Below are positions 19,406 to 29,092 of a stretch of 64,000 nt of DNA, in pieces. This DNA is from Cellulomonas persica (GTDB lineage: Bacteria; Actinomycetota; Actinomycetes; Actinomycetales; Cellulomonadaceae). The DNA lies in NCBI RefSeq assembly GCF_007989825.1, contig NZ_BJUA01000010.1:62001-126000 (forward strand), read 5' to 3'. Both the position numbers and the translations under genes were made by a program. The number at the start of each line of letters is the position of its first letter. The stretch's first letter is position 1. The notes beneath the pieces were generated by a model that saw nothing but the letters and a program-made list of their open reading frames with translations, had not been told where the DNA came from and ran no database searches.

Positions 19406-20791
19406 TCAGGCGCACTCCCAGACGACGTTCGTCGCCTCGGGGCGCAGGTGCAGGTGCCACTCGCCGTCGGGACCCTCGACGCCGTACAGCGACTGCGCGT
19501 CGAGGAACTCGCCGACCGTCGCGTACCGGTAGCCCGCGTCGAGCCCGGTGAGCGTCTGGCCGGTGTCGGTGTCGATCGTGCCGGAGTGCTCCAGCTGCCA
19601 CGCGTGCACGGCCGTGGCGAGCGGGCTGCCGCTCACGGGGACGACGACGTCGCGGCCGTCGGCCGTGACCCCCGCCGTGCGCCACTGCGCGGGGATGTGC
19701 GTGCTCTCGACCGAGAACTGCGCGGTGGTGCAGGTGCCCGCGCCCGCGGCCTGCGCGTACCGGGCCCAGTCGCCGTCGGCGACCTGCGTGCTGCGGTCCA
19801 CGCCGTCGTCCCAGGTGATGCCCAGGTAGTCCAGGCCCGGGACGTCGGCGTCGGCGATCGGAAGGATCGTGCCGAACGGCGTGAGCACCGCGTACCCGTA
19901 GGAGCGCAAGCCGTCGACGCTGCTCGGCAGCTCGCGGCGCACGACGGTCAGCGAGCCGAGGCTCGTGAGCTCCTCGAGCTTCTCGTTCGCGTCGGCCAAG
20001 CTGGCGGGCAGGCCTGCGACGCGCGTGACGTCGCCGCGCACCGTCTCGGTGGACAGCGCCCAGCCGTCGCCGACCTCGATGCTCGCGGGCAGGGTGAGCG
20101 TGTCGTAGAACGTGTCGTCGTCGGCGACCGCCTTCGACGACGAGAAGTCCTTCGCGCACGCGTCACCGGTGCGGGCGCTCGGGCACAGGATCGCGCGCGG
20201 GCCGTCCTCGTCGATCTCGTAGAGCTCGACGCGGCTGCCCCACTGCACGACGTCGTCGTTCACGGGCGGGAACGCGAGCGCGTAGATCGCGGACGCCTCC
20301 CGGTCGCCGACGAGGTACAGGTGGTACTCGGGGCCGTTCGCGAGCTCGGCCGGGGTGAACAGCGCGTCGAGCGCGTCACTCGCGTCGAGGGCCTCGTCGA
20401 ACCAGCGCTCGCCGGTGCGCGGTGCGGACAGCCGGGCGAGCACGGTCGCGTCGTCGACCTCGGCGGCGCGCGCCACGGGGCCGTCGTCGACGGCGGTGGT
20501 CGGCGCGGATGTCGGAGCGGTCGTGGGCTCGGTCGTCGGGGCGGACGACGGCTCGGGGGTGCTGCTGCGCGTCGCGGGGTCCACGGGGTCGCCGTCCGGC
20601 GACGAGAGCGCCCACGCGCCGAGGCCGAGCACACCGGCGCACGCGGCGGCGCCCACGGACTCGAACGTGTGCCGCTGGATGCGGGCGCGGCGGACGGTGC
20701 CGCGCACGCGCGTCAGGGTGCGGTCGTCGATGGGGGCGGTCGCCTGCGCGATCTCGTCGCGGGCGCCGGTCAGGAGCTGGTCGAGGTTCAT
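19406..20791 (-). CDS. Membrane-anchored secreted protein, probable partner of the upstream sigma factor
   Basis: 461 aa. A short cytosolic N-terminus ([18 protein letters not shown]) is followed by one membrane helix (about residues 44-63), a Thr/Ser/Pro linker and a large exported domain with a few Cys residues. It overlaps the sigma factor gene by 4 nt (ATGA). Topology and coupling resemble anti-sigma factors, but no zinc-type HxxxCxxC anti-sigma motif is visible. An anti-sigma or surface-sensor role is inference. The exported domain matches no family I recognise. Confidence 0.6.
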   Translation of the reverse strand: MNLDQLLTGARDEIAQATAPIDDRTLTRVRGTVRRARIQRHTFESVGAAACAGVLGLGAWALSSPDGDPVDPATRSSTPEPSSAPTTEPTTAPTSAPTTAVDDGPVARAAEVDDATVLARLSAPRTGERWFDEALDASDALDALFTPAELANGPEYHLYLVGDREASAIYALAFPPVNDDVVQWGSRVELYEIDEDGPRAILCPSARTGDACAKDFSSSKAVADDDTFYDTLTLPASIEVGDGWALSTETVRGDVTRVAGLPASLADANEKLEELTSLGSLTVVRRELPSSVDGLRSYGYAVLTPFGTILPIADADVPGLDYLGITWDDGVDRSTQVADGDWARYAQAAGAGTCTTAQFSVESTHIPAQWRTAGVTADGRDVVVPVSGSPLATAVHAWQLEHSGTIDTDTGQTLTGLDAGYRYATVGEFLDAQSLYGVEGPDGEWHLHLRPEATNVVWECA

Positions 20792-21357
20792 CGTGCGCCT
20801 CCGGGGATGATGCGCGGGGTGGGTGCAGGGCGGACGGGGACGCGCTCGTCGTCCGTCTCGGTGTGGGGATGCGTGCCGAGGATCTCGGCGAGCTTGCTCA
20901 GGCCGTCGGCGGTGTACCGCTTGACGGAGCCCTCGGACAGGGTGAGCACCATCGCGGTCTCGGCGATCGACAGGTCCTCCATCTGCCGCAGGACCACGCA
21001 CGCCCGCTCGCGGGGGGACAGCAGGGCGAGCGCGCGGACCACGTCGCGTCCGGGGCCCGGCGGTTCGACGGTGTCCGGCGGTGACGGCTGAGCGGCGGCA
21101 CGCAGCGCGACGAGGCGCTCGCGGCGGCGCCGGCGGGCCTCGTCGACCGCGCGCGACGCGATCGCGCGGCGCACGTACGCCTCGGCCTGCTCGACGGTCG
21201 TGAAGCGGGCGCGTCCGCGGAACGTCGCGATGAGCGCTTCCTGCACGAGGTCCGGCGCCTCGCTCGTCGAGCCGGCGACGAGCGCGGCGTGGGCGACCAG
21301 GCGCGGCCAGCGTTCGCGCGCCACCTGGTCCAGGAGCTGTTCCCATGGTCGTGCCAC
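20788..21357 (-). CDS. ECF RNA polymerase sigma factor
   Basis: 189 aa. Region 2 contains [12 protein letters not shown] and region 4 the helix-turn-helix [28 protein letters not shown], as in ECF (sigma-70 group 4) factors with SigE-like spacing. An in-frame GTG exists at 21393, but GAGGGG lies 7 nt before GTG 21357, so the shorter form is chosen. A Pro/Arg tail follows region 4. The pair with the downstream membrane protein suggests a cell-envelope signal; the regulon is unknown. Confidence 0.85.
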   Translation of the reverse strand: MARPWEQLLDQVARERWPRLVAHAALVAGSTSEAPDLVQEALIATFRGRARFTTVEQAEAYVRRAIASRAVDEARRRRRERLVALRAAAQPSPPDTVEPPGPGRDVVRALALLSPRERACVVLRQMEDLSIAETAMVLTLSEGSVKRYTADGLSKLAEILGTHPHTETDDERVPVRPAPTPRIIPGGAR

Positions 21358-21478
21358 GGCGGTTCCCCTCGGTCGTCGGGATGTCGTAGCCACAACGCTC
21401 GTGCGTGCCCGGCGCGTTGGGGTCGATCTTCCCGCAGCCGCAGCGCCAGGCGGGACCGAAGACGCACGGGCGCCCGAT

Positions 21479-21484
21479 TACCAT
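21479..21484 (+). promoter_or_regulatory. -10 hexamer for leaderless lysS
   Basis: TACCAT ends 6 nt before the GTG of lysS and there is no Shine-Dalgarno sequence. The divergent gap 21358-21490 contains no other obvious signal. Confidence 0.45.
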
Positions 21485-21490
21485 GGTCCG

Positions 21491-23026
21491 GTGACCGACA
21501 CCGCTTCCTCGCCCGCTGCCGACGTGCCCGCGGTCGTCTCCGACGACACGCCCGAGCAGATCCGCATCCGGCGCGAGAAGCGCGAGCGCATGCTGGCCGA
21601 GGGCACCGCGCCGTACCCGGTGTCCCTGCCTCGCACCCACACGATCGAGCAGGTGCGCGCCGCGTACCCGTCGCTCGAGCCGGGCCAGGAGACGGACGAC
21701 GAGGTCGGCGTGGCCGGTCGTGTCGTGTTCCTGCGCAACACCGGCAAGCTGTGCTTCGCGACGCTGCAGGACGGTGCCGGCACGCGACTGCAGGCGATGC
21801 TCTCGCTCGCGGAGGTCGGCGAGGAGCGTCTCGCGGCGTTCAAGGCGGACGTCGACCTGGGTGACCACGTGTTCGTGCACGGCCGCGTGATCCAGTCCAA
21901 GCGCGGTGAGCTGTCGGTGTTCGCCGACTCGTGGCAGATGGCGGCGAAGGCCATTCGTCCGCTGCCGAACCTGTACGAGGGCGCCGAGCTGTCCGACGAG
22001 GCACGCGTGCGTCAGCGTTATGTCGACCTCATCGTGAACTCCAAGGCGCGCGACATGGTGCGCACGCGCGCCGCGGTGGTGCGTTCGTTGCGTGACAACT
22101 TCGCGCGTCGCGGATTCCTCGAGGTCGAGACCCCGATGCTGCAGGTGCGTCCCGAGGGCGCCGCCGCGCGTCAGTTCGAGACGCACATGAATGCGTTCGA
22201 CATCGACCTGTTCCTGCGGATCGCCCCGGAGCTGTTCCTCAAGCGCGCCGCGGTCGGCGGGGTGGAGCGCGTCTTCGAGATCAACCGCAACTTCCGCAAC
22301 GAGGGCGTGGACGCCACGCACTCGCCGGAGTTCGCGATGCTCGAGGCGTACGAGGCCTACGGCGACTACGACACCATGGCGGCGCTCACGCAGGACCTGG
22401 TGCAGACCGCCGCGCTCGAGGCGCTGGGCACGACGACCGCGATCCTGGCCGACGGCACCGAGTACGAGCTCGGCGGCGAGTGGACGCACCTGACGATGTA
22501 CGAGTCGCTGTCCGAGGCCGTGGGCGTCGAGATCACGCACGACACCGACGACGAGACGCTGCTGAAGCTGCTGGAGAAGGCCGAGATCGAGCTGGCGCCC
22601 GCGCAGCGCAACCACGGCAAGCTCGTCGAGGAGCTGTGGGAGCACCACGTCGGTGCCCACCTGCACGCGCCGACGTTCGTGCGCGACTTCCCGGTCGAGA
22701 CCTCGCCGCTCACGCGTGACCACCGCAGCAAGCCGGGCCTCGTCGAGAAGTGGGACCTGTACGTGCGCGGGCTCGAGCTCGCGACGGCCTACTCCGAGCT
22801 CGTCGACCCCGTGATCCAGCGTCAGCGCTTCGAGGCGCAGGCGCTGCTGGCGGCACGCGGCGACGACGAGGCGATGCGCATCGACGAGGACTTCCTGACG
22901 GCGATGGAGTTCGCGATGCCGCCGTCGGGTGGCATGGGAATGGGTATCGACCGCCTTCTCATCGCGATGACCGGCCAGGGAATCCGCGACACCATCCTGT
23001 TCCCGCTCGTGAAGCCGCAGTCGTGA
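21491..23026 (+). CDS. lysS: Lysyl-tRNA synthetase, class II
   Basis: Charges tRNA-Lys. An OB-fold anticodon domain (about residues 70-170, [22 protein letters not shown]) precedes the class II core with motif 2 ([21 protein letters not shown] region) and motif 3 ([12 protein letters not shown]). 511 aa is normal. Divergence in the usual GGTAARPF block (here EGAAARQF) is minor. It overlaps a small membrane-protein gene by 4 nt and is followed by lsr2, the typical actinobacterial lysS-lsr2 order. Confidence 0.96.
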   Translation: MTDTASSPAADVPAVVSDDTPEQIRIRREKRERMLAEGTAPYPVSLPRTHTIEQVRAAYPSLEPGQETDDEVGVAGRVVFLRNTGKLCFATLQDGAGTRLQAMLSLAEVGEERLAAFKADVDLGDHVFVHGRVIQSKRGELSVFADSWQMAAKAIRPLPNLYEGAELSDEARVRQRYVDLIVNSKARDMVRTRAAVVRSLRDNFARRGFLEVETPMLQVRPEGAAARQFETHMNAFDIDLFLRIAPELFLKRAAVGGVERVFEINRNFRNEGVDATHSPEFAMLEAYEAYGDYDTMAALTQDLVQTAALEALGTTTAILADGTEYELGGEWTHLTMYESLSEAVGVEITHDTDDETLLKLLEKAEIELAPAQRNHGKLVEELWEHHVGAHLHAPTFVRDFPVETSPLTRDHRSKPGLVEKWDLYVRGLELATAYSELVDPVIQRQRFEAQALLAARGDDEAMRIDEDFLTAMEFAMPPSGGMGMGIDRLLIAMTGQGIRDTILFPLVKPQS

Positions 23027-23211
23027 ACGGCCTGTCCGGGGTGCTGACGGCGGTCATTCCGTCGATCGGTGTGGGCCTGCTGTTCTGGTTCGCGATGCGG
23101 GCGATCGTGAACGCAGACCGTACGGAACGCCAGGCGCTCGCCCGTCTGGATCGCGAGGAAGAGCTGCGCGCGACGGCACATTCCTCGCAGGAAACTCCGC
23201 CGAGCATTTGA
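23023..23211 (+). CDS. 62-aa membrane protein coupled to lysS
   Basis: Starts at the GTG of a GTGA overlap with the lysS stop. One hydrophobic helix (about residues 8-28, [20 protein letters not shown]) is followed by a charged cytosolic coil ([17 protein letters not shown]). Small proteins of this shape are common between lysS and lsr2 in actinobacteria, but I know no function for them. Confidence 0.7.
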   Translation: MNGLSGVLTAVIPSIGVGLLFWFAMRAIVNADRTERQALARLDREEELRATAHSSQETPPSI

Positions 23212-23285
23212 CGTCAATTGTTCTCCGGTGTGATGCTGACGTCCGACAGAATGACGTTCCGGCTCAAATATCGGGAGAACACCGG

Positions 23286-23618
23286 ATGGCTCAGAAGGTT
23301 CAGGTCCTGCTCATCGACGACGTCGACGGGGCAGAGGCGGACGAGACGGTCACGTTCGCGCTCGACGGCGTGACGTACGAGATCGACCTCACGGCGCAGC
23401 GCGCAGCGCAGCTGCGTGACGCGTTCGCGACCTGGGTCGGCCACGCCCGTCGGGTGGGTGGCCGCTCGACGACCGCCGCTCGTCCGGCCGCTCGTCGTCG
23501 CCGTGGTGACAGCGACGCGCACGCGATCCGCGAGTGGGCCAAGGAGCAGGGGCTCGAGGTCTCCGAGCGGGGTCGCATCAGCGCCGAGGTGCGCGAGGCG
23601 TACGACAAGGCGCACTGA
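23286..23618 (+). CDS. lsr2: Nucleoid-associated xenogeneic silencer Lsr2
   Basis: H-NS-like protein that binds AT-rich minor grooves and silences foreign DNA. The N-terminal oligomerisation domain (MAQKVQVLLIDDVDG, then a beta pair) and the C-terminal DNA-binding domain with the R95-G-R97 hook (EVSERGRISAEVREAY) are intact. 110 aa. GGGAGA at 23273-23278 serves ATG 23286. The short gap before it (23212-23285) is the most AT-rich stretch nearby, which would fit autoregulation. Confidence 0.96.
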   Translation: MAQKVQVLLIDDVDGAEADETVTFALDGVTYEIDLTAQRAAQLRDAFATWVGHARRVGGRSTTAARPAARRRRGDSDAHAIREWAKEQGLEVSERGRISAEVREAYDKAH

Positions 23619-23633
23619 CGCACGACGCACGCA

Positions 23634-23673
23634 CGACGAAGGCCCGGTACCTCGCGGTACCGGGCCTTCGTCG
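23634..23673. terminator. Bidirectional terminator between lsr2 and xylB
   Basis: Perfect 18-bp stem (23634-23651 with 23656-23673) and a TCGC tetraloop; the core is GGCCCGGTACC/GGTACCGGGCC. It lies between two convergent genes. Confidence 0.85.
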
Positions 23674-23695
23674 CGTTCGTCGTCGGCTGTGCGCC

Positions 23696-25126
23696 TCAGA
23701 GGCCGGCCGGGCGGACGGCGGTCAGGTCACGCACCGCCGCGTACTGCTCACGGACCCGCGGGTCGGCCGCACCGGAGAACACCTCGGCGGAACCGGCCGC
23801 GCTCCACGCGGGCGGCTCGTCGGTGCCCGAGAGCACCCAGGCCGCCTGACGTGCCGCGCCGTCCGCGACGTACTCCCCGGGCGTCGGGACGAGCACGTCG
23901 AGGCCCAGCACGCTCGGCGCGATGCGCCGCACGGCCTCGGACCGCGCGCCGCCGCCGATGAGGAACAGCCGCTCCACGGCGACACCCTGCGCCCTCAGCG
24001 CGTCGACACCGTCGGCGAGGGCGCACAGCATGCCCTCGACCGCCGCGCGCGCGAGGTGCGCGGGCGTGGTGTTCGCCAGCCGCAGGCCGTGCAGGGCACC
24101 GGTCGCGTCGGGCTTGTTCGGCGTGCGCTCACCCTCCAGGTAGGGGACGAGCACGAGCCCGTCCGCACCCGAGGGCGCCTGCAGCGCGAGCTCCGACAGG
24201 CCGGCGTGGTCGACGCCGAGCATGCGGGCGGTCGCGTCCAGGACGCGCGAGGCGTTGAGCGTGCACGCGAGCGGAAGGAAGTGCCCGCTCGCGTCGGCGA
24301 AGCCGTTGACCAGGCCCGAGCCGTCGGTCGTCGGCGCGCCCGTGACGGCCGAGACGACGCCCGACGTGCCGATCGACACCGCGACGTCGCCGGGGCGCAG
24401 GCCGAGGGCCAGCGCGGCGGCCGCGTTGTCGCCGGCACCCGGTCCGAGCACGGGCTTGCGGGCACCGACCGCCGAGCGCGGACCGGCCTCGTTCGGGCCG
24501 AGCACGCGCGGCAGCACCGCGTCGTGGCCCAGACCGAGCTCGAGGAGGTCGTGCCGGTAGTCGTTCGTGGTCGGGGACCAGTAACCGGTGCCGGAGGCGT
24601 CGGAGCGGTCGGTGACGAGCTGGTCCAGCCCACCCGTGCCCGGCCCGTGGCCCGCGAGGCGCCACGTCAGCCAGTCGTGGGGGAGCGCGACGGCCGCGAC
24701 GCGCTTCGCGTTCTCCGGCTCCGCGTCGCGCAGCCAGCGCAGCTTGGTGACCGTGAGCGAGGCGACGAGCACCGAGCCCGTCGCGTCGGCCCACGCCTGC
24801 GGGCCGCCGAGCTCGTCGATCAGGTCGAGCGCGGCTGCCGCCGAACGCGTGTCGTTCCACAGCAGCGCGTCCCGGACCACATCGCCGTTCTCGTCGAGCG
24901 TGACCATGCCGTGCTGCTGACCGCCGACGCTGATCGCGTCGACGTCGTCGAGGCCGCCCGCGTCCGCGATCGCGGTCTGCAGGGCGTCCCACCACGCGGC
25001 GGGGGCGACCTCGGTTCCGTCGGGGTGGGACGCGCGACCGGAGCGCACGAGCGCTCCGGTCGCGGCGTCCCGGACCACGACCTTGCAGGACTGGGTCGAC
25101 GAGTCGACCCCGGCGACGAGCGCCAT
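23696..25126 (-). CDS. xylB: Xylulokinase
   Basis: Phosphorylates D-xylulose to xylulose 5-phosphate. FGGY-kinase fold: the N-terminal phosphate loop [13 protein letters not shown], the substrate block [11 protein letters not shown], and the ATP-binding [13 protein letters not shown] near the C-terminus. 476 aa is typical. It is 29 nt after xylA on the same strand, so one operon. Confidence 0.95.
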   Translation of the reverse strand: MALVAGVDSSTQSCKVVVRDAATGALVRSGRASHPDGTEVAPAAWWDALQTAIADAGGLDDVDAISVGGQQHGMVTLDENGDVVRDALLWNDTRSAAAALDLIDELGGPQAWADATGSVLVASLTVTKLRWLRDAEPENAKRVAAVALPHDWLTWRLAGHGPGTGGLDQLVTDRSDASGTGYWSPTTNDYRHDLLELGLGHDAVLPRVLGPNEAGPRSAVGARKPVLGPGAGDNAAAALALGLRPGDVAVSIGTSGVVSAVTGAPTTDGSGLVNGFADASGHFLPLACTLNASRVLDATARMLGVDHAGLSELALQAPSGADGLVLVPYLEGERTPNKPDATGALHGLRLANTTPAHLARAAVEGMLCALADGVDALRAQGVAVERLFLIGGGARSEAVRRIAPSVLGLDVLVPTPGEYVADGAARQAAWVLSGTDEPPAWSAAGSAEVFSGAADPRVREQYAAVRDLTAVRPAGL

Positions 25127-25155
25127 GCCTGTTCCGTCCCTGTCCGGCGGGTGCG

Positions 25156-26346
25156 TCAGCCGCGCGCGCCGAGCGCGTGCTCGAGCGCGAGCTGGTTGAG
25201 GCGCACGAAGCCGAACCCGTGCTTGGCGACGGCGTCGACGTCGAAGTCCTCGAACGCGGAGCGGTCCGCGAGGAAGTCGGCGAGCGTCTCGCCCTCGTTG
25301 AGCGTGGGCTTGGCGAGCTCGAGCACGCCGGCGGCCTCGATGGCCTCCTTGACCTCGGGGTCCTCACGGAACGCGATCGCGCGCTCCTTGAGCAGGAGGT
25401 AGGTGGCCATGTTCGCGCGCGCCGACTCCCACACGCCGTCGAAGTCCTCGGTGCGCGAGGGCTTGTAGTCGAAGTGCACCGGGCCGGTGTACTTCGGGCC
25501 GCCGCCCGGGAAGCCGTTCTCGAGCAGGTCGACCGTCGCGAACGCGGAGAACAGGTCGCCGTGGCCGAAGACCAGGTCCTGGTCGTACTTGATGCCGCGC
25601 TGGCCGTTGAGGTCGATGTGGAACAGCTTGTCGGCCCACAGCGCCTGCGCGAGGCCCGTCGTGTAGTTCAGGCCGGCCATCTGCTCGTGGCCCGTCTCCG
25701 GGTTGAGGCCGACGATGTCGCCGTTCTCGAGCTTGGCGATGAGGCCGAGCGCGTGGCCGATGGTCGGCAGGAGGATGTCGCCGCGGGGCTCGTTCGGCTT
25801 GGGCTCGAGCGCGATGCGCAGCTTGTAGCCCTTCTCCTTGATGTACGCGGCGACGGTGTCGATGCCGTCCGCGTACGCCTGGTGCGCGGCGTACAGGTCC
25901 TTGGCCGAGTCGTACTCGGCACCCTCACGGCCGCCCCACATGACGAACGTGTCGGCGTCGAGCGACGCGGCGAGGTCGACGTTGCGCAGGATCTTGCGCA
26001 GCGCGTAGCGACGCACGCGGCGGTCGTTGGACGTGAACGCGCCGTCCTTGAACACCGGGTGGGTGAACGTGTTCGTCGTGACCATCTCGACCGTGATGCC
26101 GGTCTCGGCCAGGGCGCCGCGGAAACGGTCGAGGATCTTCTCGCGCTCGGCGTCCGACGAGCCGAACGGGACCACGTCGTCGTCGTGGAACGTCACGTGG
26201 GCTGCGCCGAGCTCGGCGAGCTTGTGGACCGACTCGACCGGGTCGAGCCACGGACGCGTGGCTGCACCGAACGGGTCCTGCGCGTTCCAGCCGACGGTCC
26301 ACAGACCGAAGGAGAACTTGTCGGCGGGGGTGGGCTTGCGCACCAT
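25156..26346 (-). CDS. xylA: Xylose isomerase
   Basis: Interconverts D-xylose and D-xylulose in a metal-dependent TIM barrel. The N-terminus ([21 protein letters not shown]) and the segments [29 protein letters not shown] and [10 protein letters not shown] hold the conserved active-site His, Glu and Asp. 396 aa is the compact actinobacterial class I form. GAGAGG lies just before the ATG and directly abuts a 14-bp operator-like palindrome. Confidence 0.97.
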   Translation of the reverse strand: MVRKPTPADKFSFGLWTVGWNAQDPFGAATRPWLDPVESVHKLAELGAAHVTFHDDDVVPFGSSDAEREKILDRFRGALAETGITVEMVTTNTFTHPVFKDGAFTSNDRRVRRYALRKILRNVDLAASLDADTFVMWGGREGAEYDSAKDLYAAHQAYADGIDTVAAYIKEKGYKLRIALEPKPNEPRGDILLPTIGHALGLIAKLENGDIVGLNPETGHEQMAGLNYTTGLAQALWADKLFHIDLNGQRGIKYDQDLVFGHGDLFSAFATVDLLENGFPGGGPKYTGPVHFDYKPSRTEDFDGVWESARANMATYLLLKERAIAFREDPEVKEAIEAAGVLELAKPTLNEGETLADFLADRSAFEDFDVDAVAKHGFGFVRLNQLALEHALGARG

Positions 26347-26354
26347 CAGGGACC

Positions 26355-26368
26355 TCTCAACGTTGAGA
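26355..26368. promoter_or_regulatory. 14-bp perfect palindrome at the xylA ribosome-binding site
   Basis: TCTCAACGTTGAGA is its own reverse complement and lies between the xylA start and its promoter side in the xylA/xylR divergent gap. A repressor bound here would block transcription or initiation of xylAB. Which regulator binds is unknown. Confidence 0.6.
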
Positions 26369-26372
26369 TGGA

Positions 26373-26393
26373 TTAGTTGTACGGATGAACTTA
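26373..26393. promoter_or_regulatory. XylR-like operator
   Basis: TTAGTT-N9-AACTTA is a near-perfect inverted repeat similar to the TTAGTTT...AAACTAA operators known for ROK-family XylR repressors. It sits in the divergent gap, fitting control of xylAB and xylR together. Confidence 0.55.
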
Positions 26394-26407
26394 TGCCGTC
26401 GAGCCGC

Positions 26408-26413
26408 TAGGGT
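26408..26413 (+). promoter_or_regulatory. -10 hexamer for leaderless xylR
   Basis: TAGGGT ends 8 nt before the ATG of xylR; no Shine-Dalgarno sequence is seen. Confidence 0.4.
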
Positions 26414-26421
26414 CAAGCGAC

Positions 26422-27660
26422 ATGAGACCAACGGCGGCACGGCAGGCGAGCCTGCGCGAGCACAACCTCGGCCTGGTGCTCCGCACCGTGCTCGAGGTGC
26501 GTGCGGCGCACCAGCCGCCACGGTCTCGCGCCGACGTGGCCGCCGCCACCGGACTCGCGAAGGCCACGGTCTCGGCGCTCGTCGACCAGCTCGTCGCGGG
26601 AGGCCTGCTCGCCGAGCTCGCGCCCGCGACCCCGCAGCGTGCCGGCCGCCCCGCCGTGCCGCTGACAGCGCCGACCGGCACGCTCGCCGCGATCGGCGCC
26701 GAGGTGAACGTCGACTACCTCGGCGTGCGCGTGCTCGACCTCGCCGGCACCGTGCTCGACGAGCGCCTCGCGCACCGCGACCTGCGGGGGAGCGCGCCCG
26801 ACGAGGTCCTGCCCCTGCTCGGCGAGCTCGTCGAGCAGGCCGTCGCCGCGCTGGGCGGCGGCCCACGGCTCGTCGGGACGGCCCTCGCCCTGCCGGGCCT
26901 CGTCGACCGGTCCACCGGCATCCTGCGCTACGCGCCCAACCTCGGGTGGCGCGACGTCGACGTCGCCGGGATGCTCGCCGACGCCTCGCCCACGCTCGCC
27001 GCGTACCCGCCGCTGCTCGCCAACGAGGCCGACCTCGCGGCCCGCGCCGAGGCCGACGCGCGTGAGGTGCCGGGGACCGGGCGGCCGAGCTTCGTGTACG
27101 TCTCGGGTGAGATCGGCGTCGGTGCGGCGCTCGTGCTCGACGGCGAGCTGTTCGGCGGCCGGCACGGGTGGGCCGGGGAGGTCGGGCACATCGTCGTCGG
27201 CGAGGGGCGCACGCTCGAGCAGGTCGCCGGTCAGGACGCGATGCTGCGCGCCGCGGGGCTGAGCGCCGACGACGGCCTGGACTCGCTCGTCGCCGCGGCT
27301 GAGCGCGGCGACGCGGTCGCGACCCGGGCGCTCGCGACGGCGGGCGGGGCGCTCGGGCTCGCGCTCGCGAACGTCGTCAACGTCGTGGACGTGCCCGACG
27401 TCGTGCTCGGCGGGACGTACGCGCGCCTGGCGCCGTGGCTGCGCGACCCCGTGCTCGCCGCGCTGCGTCGGCACGTGCTCGCCGCGCCGTGGGCGCAGCC
27501 GCGCGTGGACGTCGCGCTCGCCGCCCCGCTGCCCGCCATGACCGGTGCGGCGCTCGCGCAGCTCGGGCGCGTCCTCGCGCACCCCGTCGACTGGCTCGTC
27601 GACCCCGCCGACCAGCCGGACGCGCCAACGCCCACCCCGGCGACCGCTCCCTCTGCGTAG
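26422..27660 (+). CDS. xylR: ROK-family xylose repressor, zinc motif absent
   Basis: 412 aa. An N-terminal winged helix (about residues 10-75; ADVAAATGLAKATVSALVDQLVAGGLL) is followed by an actin-like ROK domain (GTALALPGLVD, SGEIGVGAALVLDG, GWAGEVGHIVV). The Cys-rich zinc motif CxCGxxGC usual after the GH histidine is missing; that stretch reads GEGRTLEQVAGQ. Divergent to xylAB with an inverted repeat between them, so it very likely senses xylose and represses xylAB. The terminal 20 residues are Pro/Thr-rich. Confidence 0.88.
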   Translation: MRPTAARQASLREHNLGLVLRTVLEVRAAHQPPRSRADVAAATGLAKATVSALVDQLVAGGLLAELAPATPQRAGRPAVPLTAPTGTLAAIGAEVNVDYLGVRVLDLAGTVLDERLAHRDLRGSAPDEVLPLLGELVEQAVAALGGGPRLVGTALALPGLVDRSTGILRYAPNLGWRDVDVAGMLADASPTLAAYPPLLANEADLAARAEADAREVPGTGRPSFVYVSGEIGVGAALVLDGELFGGRHGWAGEVGHIVVGEGRTLEQVAGQDAMLRAAGLSADDGLDSLVAAAERGDAVATRALATAGGALGLALANVVNVVDVPDVVLGGTYARLAPWLRDPVLAALRRHVLAAPWAQPRVDVALAAPLPAMTGAALAQLGRVLAHPVDWLVDPADQPDAPTPTPATAPSA

Positions 27661-27794
27661 CCACCCCTGGGTGCGCCGGCGCTGATGCAGCGATGAATGC
27701 AGGAGCCACGCCCTCCACCGTCACCAGCGCTGCATCCGGGGCGGCATCGACCGGCACCGGCACCGGCAGCGGCAGCGGCGAGGCGCGTGCGTCG

Positions 27795-27800
27795 TAGGCT
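27795..27800 (+). promoter_or_regulatory. -10 hexamer for the lactonase gene
   Basis: TAGGCT ends 8 nt before GTG 27809, again without a Shine-Dalgarno sequence. The preceding gap holds only GGCACC/GGCAGC hexamer-like low complexity (about 27753-27778). Confidence 0.4.
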
Positions 27801-27808
27801 CGGGCACC

Positions 27809-28852
27809 GTGACGCAGCTCTGGATCGGTACGTACCCGTCGGCCGGCGCCGGCACGCCCGTCGGCCGCGGTGAGGGCATCTGGTCGGTCGACCTCGACGA
27901 CGCGACCGGCGTGCTGAGCGACGCGCGGCAGCTGGTCGTGACCCCCGCGCCGTCGTTCGTCGCGACCGACCCCGACGGTCGCGTGCTGTACGCGGGCAAC
28001 GAGCACGCCGACGGGGCGGTCACGACGTTCGAGGTCACCGGCGACGGGCTGGTCGAGGGCGGGACGCGGCCGTCGGGCGGCGACGACCCGTGCCACCTCC
28101 TCGTCGACGGCGACCGCCTGCTGGTGGCCAACTACTCGTCCGGCACGCTCGCGGTGATCGAGCGGACCGACGACGCGCTCGCGCCGGGCGGGCAGGTCTT
28201 CGGGCATGAGGGTGGCGGGCCGGTCGCCGACCGGCAGGACGGGCCGCACGCGCACTTCGTCGCAGTCGCGCCGGGCGGTGCGCACGTGCTCGTCGTCGAC
28301 CTCGGCACCGACGAGCTCCGGCGCTACGCGCGCACGGACGACGGCCTGCGCCCCGACGGCATCGCGGCCACGCTGCCCGCCGGCACCGGCCCGCGTCACC
28401 TCGCGTTCTCGGCCGACGGCCGGTTCGCGTACGTCGTGGGCGAGCTCGACGTCGCGGTCCACGTCCTCGCGTGGGACGTCGCGACCGCCACGGGCACCCT
28501 CGTGCAGTCCGTCCCGGCGGTCGCCGGCCAGGTCGCGGGCCCGGTCGCGCCTCAGGGCGCGGCGCTGCCGTCGCACGTCGTGCTCGACGGCGAGGACCTG
28601 TTCGTCGGGGTGCGCGGCGCGGACGTGCTGACCAGGTGGCGGGTCGGGGCCGACGGCCTGCTGACCGACGGTCGGTCGGTCCCGCTCGGCGGGCGCTGGC
28701 CGCGACACTTCGCGGTCGTGGGGCGGTGGGTCGTCGCCGGGCTGGAGAAGTCCGACGAGCTCGTCGTGCTGGACCGCGCGTGGGGCGACGACGACGCGGT
28801 CGTCGCTCGTCTGCCGCTGCCCGCACCGACGTGCGTGCTGCCGCGTCCCTGA
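27809..28852 (+). CDS. Lactonase-family beta-propeller protein (6-phosphogluconolactonase type)
   Basis: 347 aa seven-bladed propeller: starts TQLWIGTYPSAG and has the family blocks YAGNEHADGAVTTF, GPHAHFVAVAPGG, LPAGTGPRHLAFSADGR and RWPRHFAVVG. Relatives hydrolyse 6-phosphogluconolactone in the pentose phosphate path, or act on other sugar lactones. Proximity to xylose genes, which also feed the pentose phosphate path, is suggestive only. GTG 27809 appears leaderless. Confidence 0.82.
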   Translation: MTQLWIGTYPSAGAGTPVGRGEGIWSVDLDDATGVLSDARQLVVTPAPSFVATDPDGRVLYAGNEHADGAVTTFEVTGDGLVEGGTRPSGGDDPCHLLVDGDRLLVANYSSGTLAVIERTDDALAPGGQVFGHEGGGPVADRQDGPHAHFVAVAPGGAHVLVVDLGTDELRRYARTDDGLRPDGIAATLPAGTGPRHLAFSADGRFAYVVGELDVAVHVLAWDVATATGTLVQSVPAVAGQVAGPVAPQGAALPSHVVLDGEDLFVGVRGADVLTRWRVGADGLLTDGRSVPLGGRWPRHFAVVGRWVVAGLEKSDELVVLDRAWGDDDAVVARLPLPAPTCVLPRP

Positions 28853-28881
28853 CCGTCCCAGACCGACCCTGACCGTCCCTG
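28846..28881. repeat. Short direct repeat after the lactonase gene
   Basis: CCCTGACCGTCCC occurs twice around an AGACCGA spacer, just at and after the lactonase stop. The rest of the gap to mshA (28882-29092) shows no stable hairpin or clear promoter to me. Confidence 0.5.
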
Positions 28882-29092
28882 AGCGCGGGCGGCGGGCGAC
28901 GAGCTGCCACGTATCGGCACCATGCGCGTCCGACTTGAGCGGATCGTCCCGGTTGTGACCGGATCGTGATCTTCGCGGGTGTGGCGTTCCACTCGGCGGG
29001 ACGAGGGCCGTTCCGGGTTCCGTCCGCGTCCACCTGCGTGAGAATGACGGCGGACAGCGTCGCGCTGGACCACCCGTCGAGCTGGAGGCACC

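Noticed and set aside
19448..21091. 547-aa plus-strand open frame
   Set aside because: Antisense to the sigma factor and its partner, which are supported by region 2/4 motifs and an ATGA overlap.
23212..23285. Hairpin regulator before lsr2 from GTTCTCC and GGAGAAC
   Set aside because: The two short complementary words are far apart and in an order that does not build a longer stem.
27435..27797. 120-aa plus-strand open frame over the end of xylR
   Set aside because: Shadow frame; no start signal, and the sequence is Arg/Ala low complexity.
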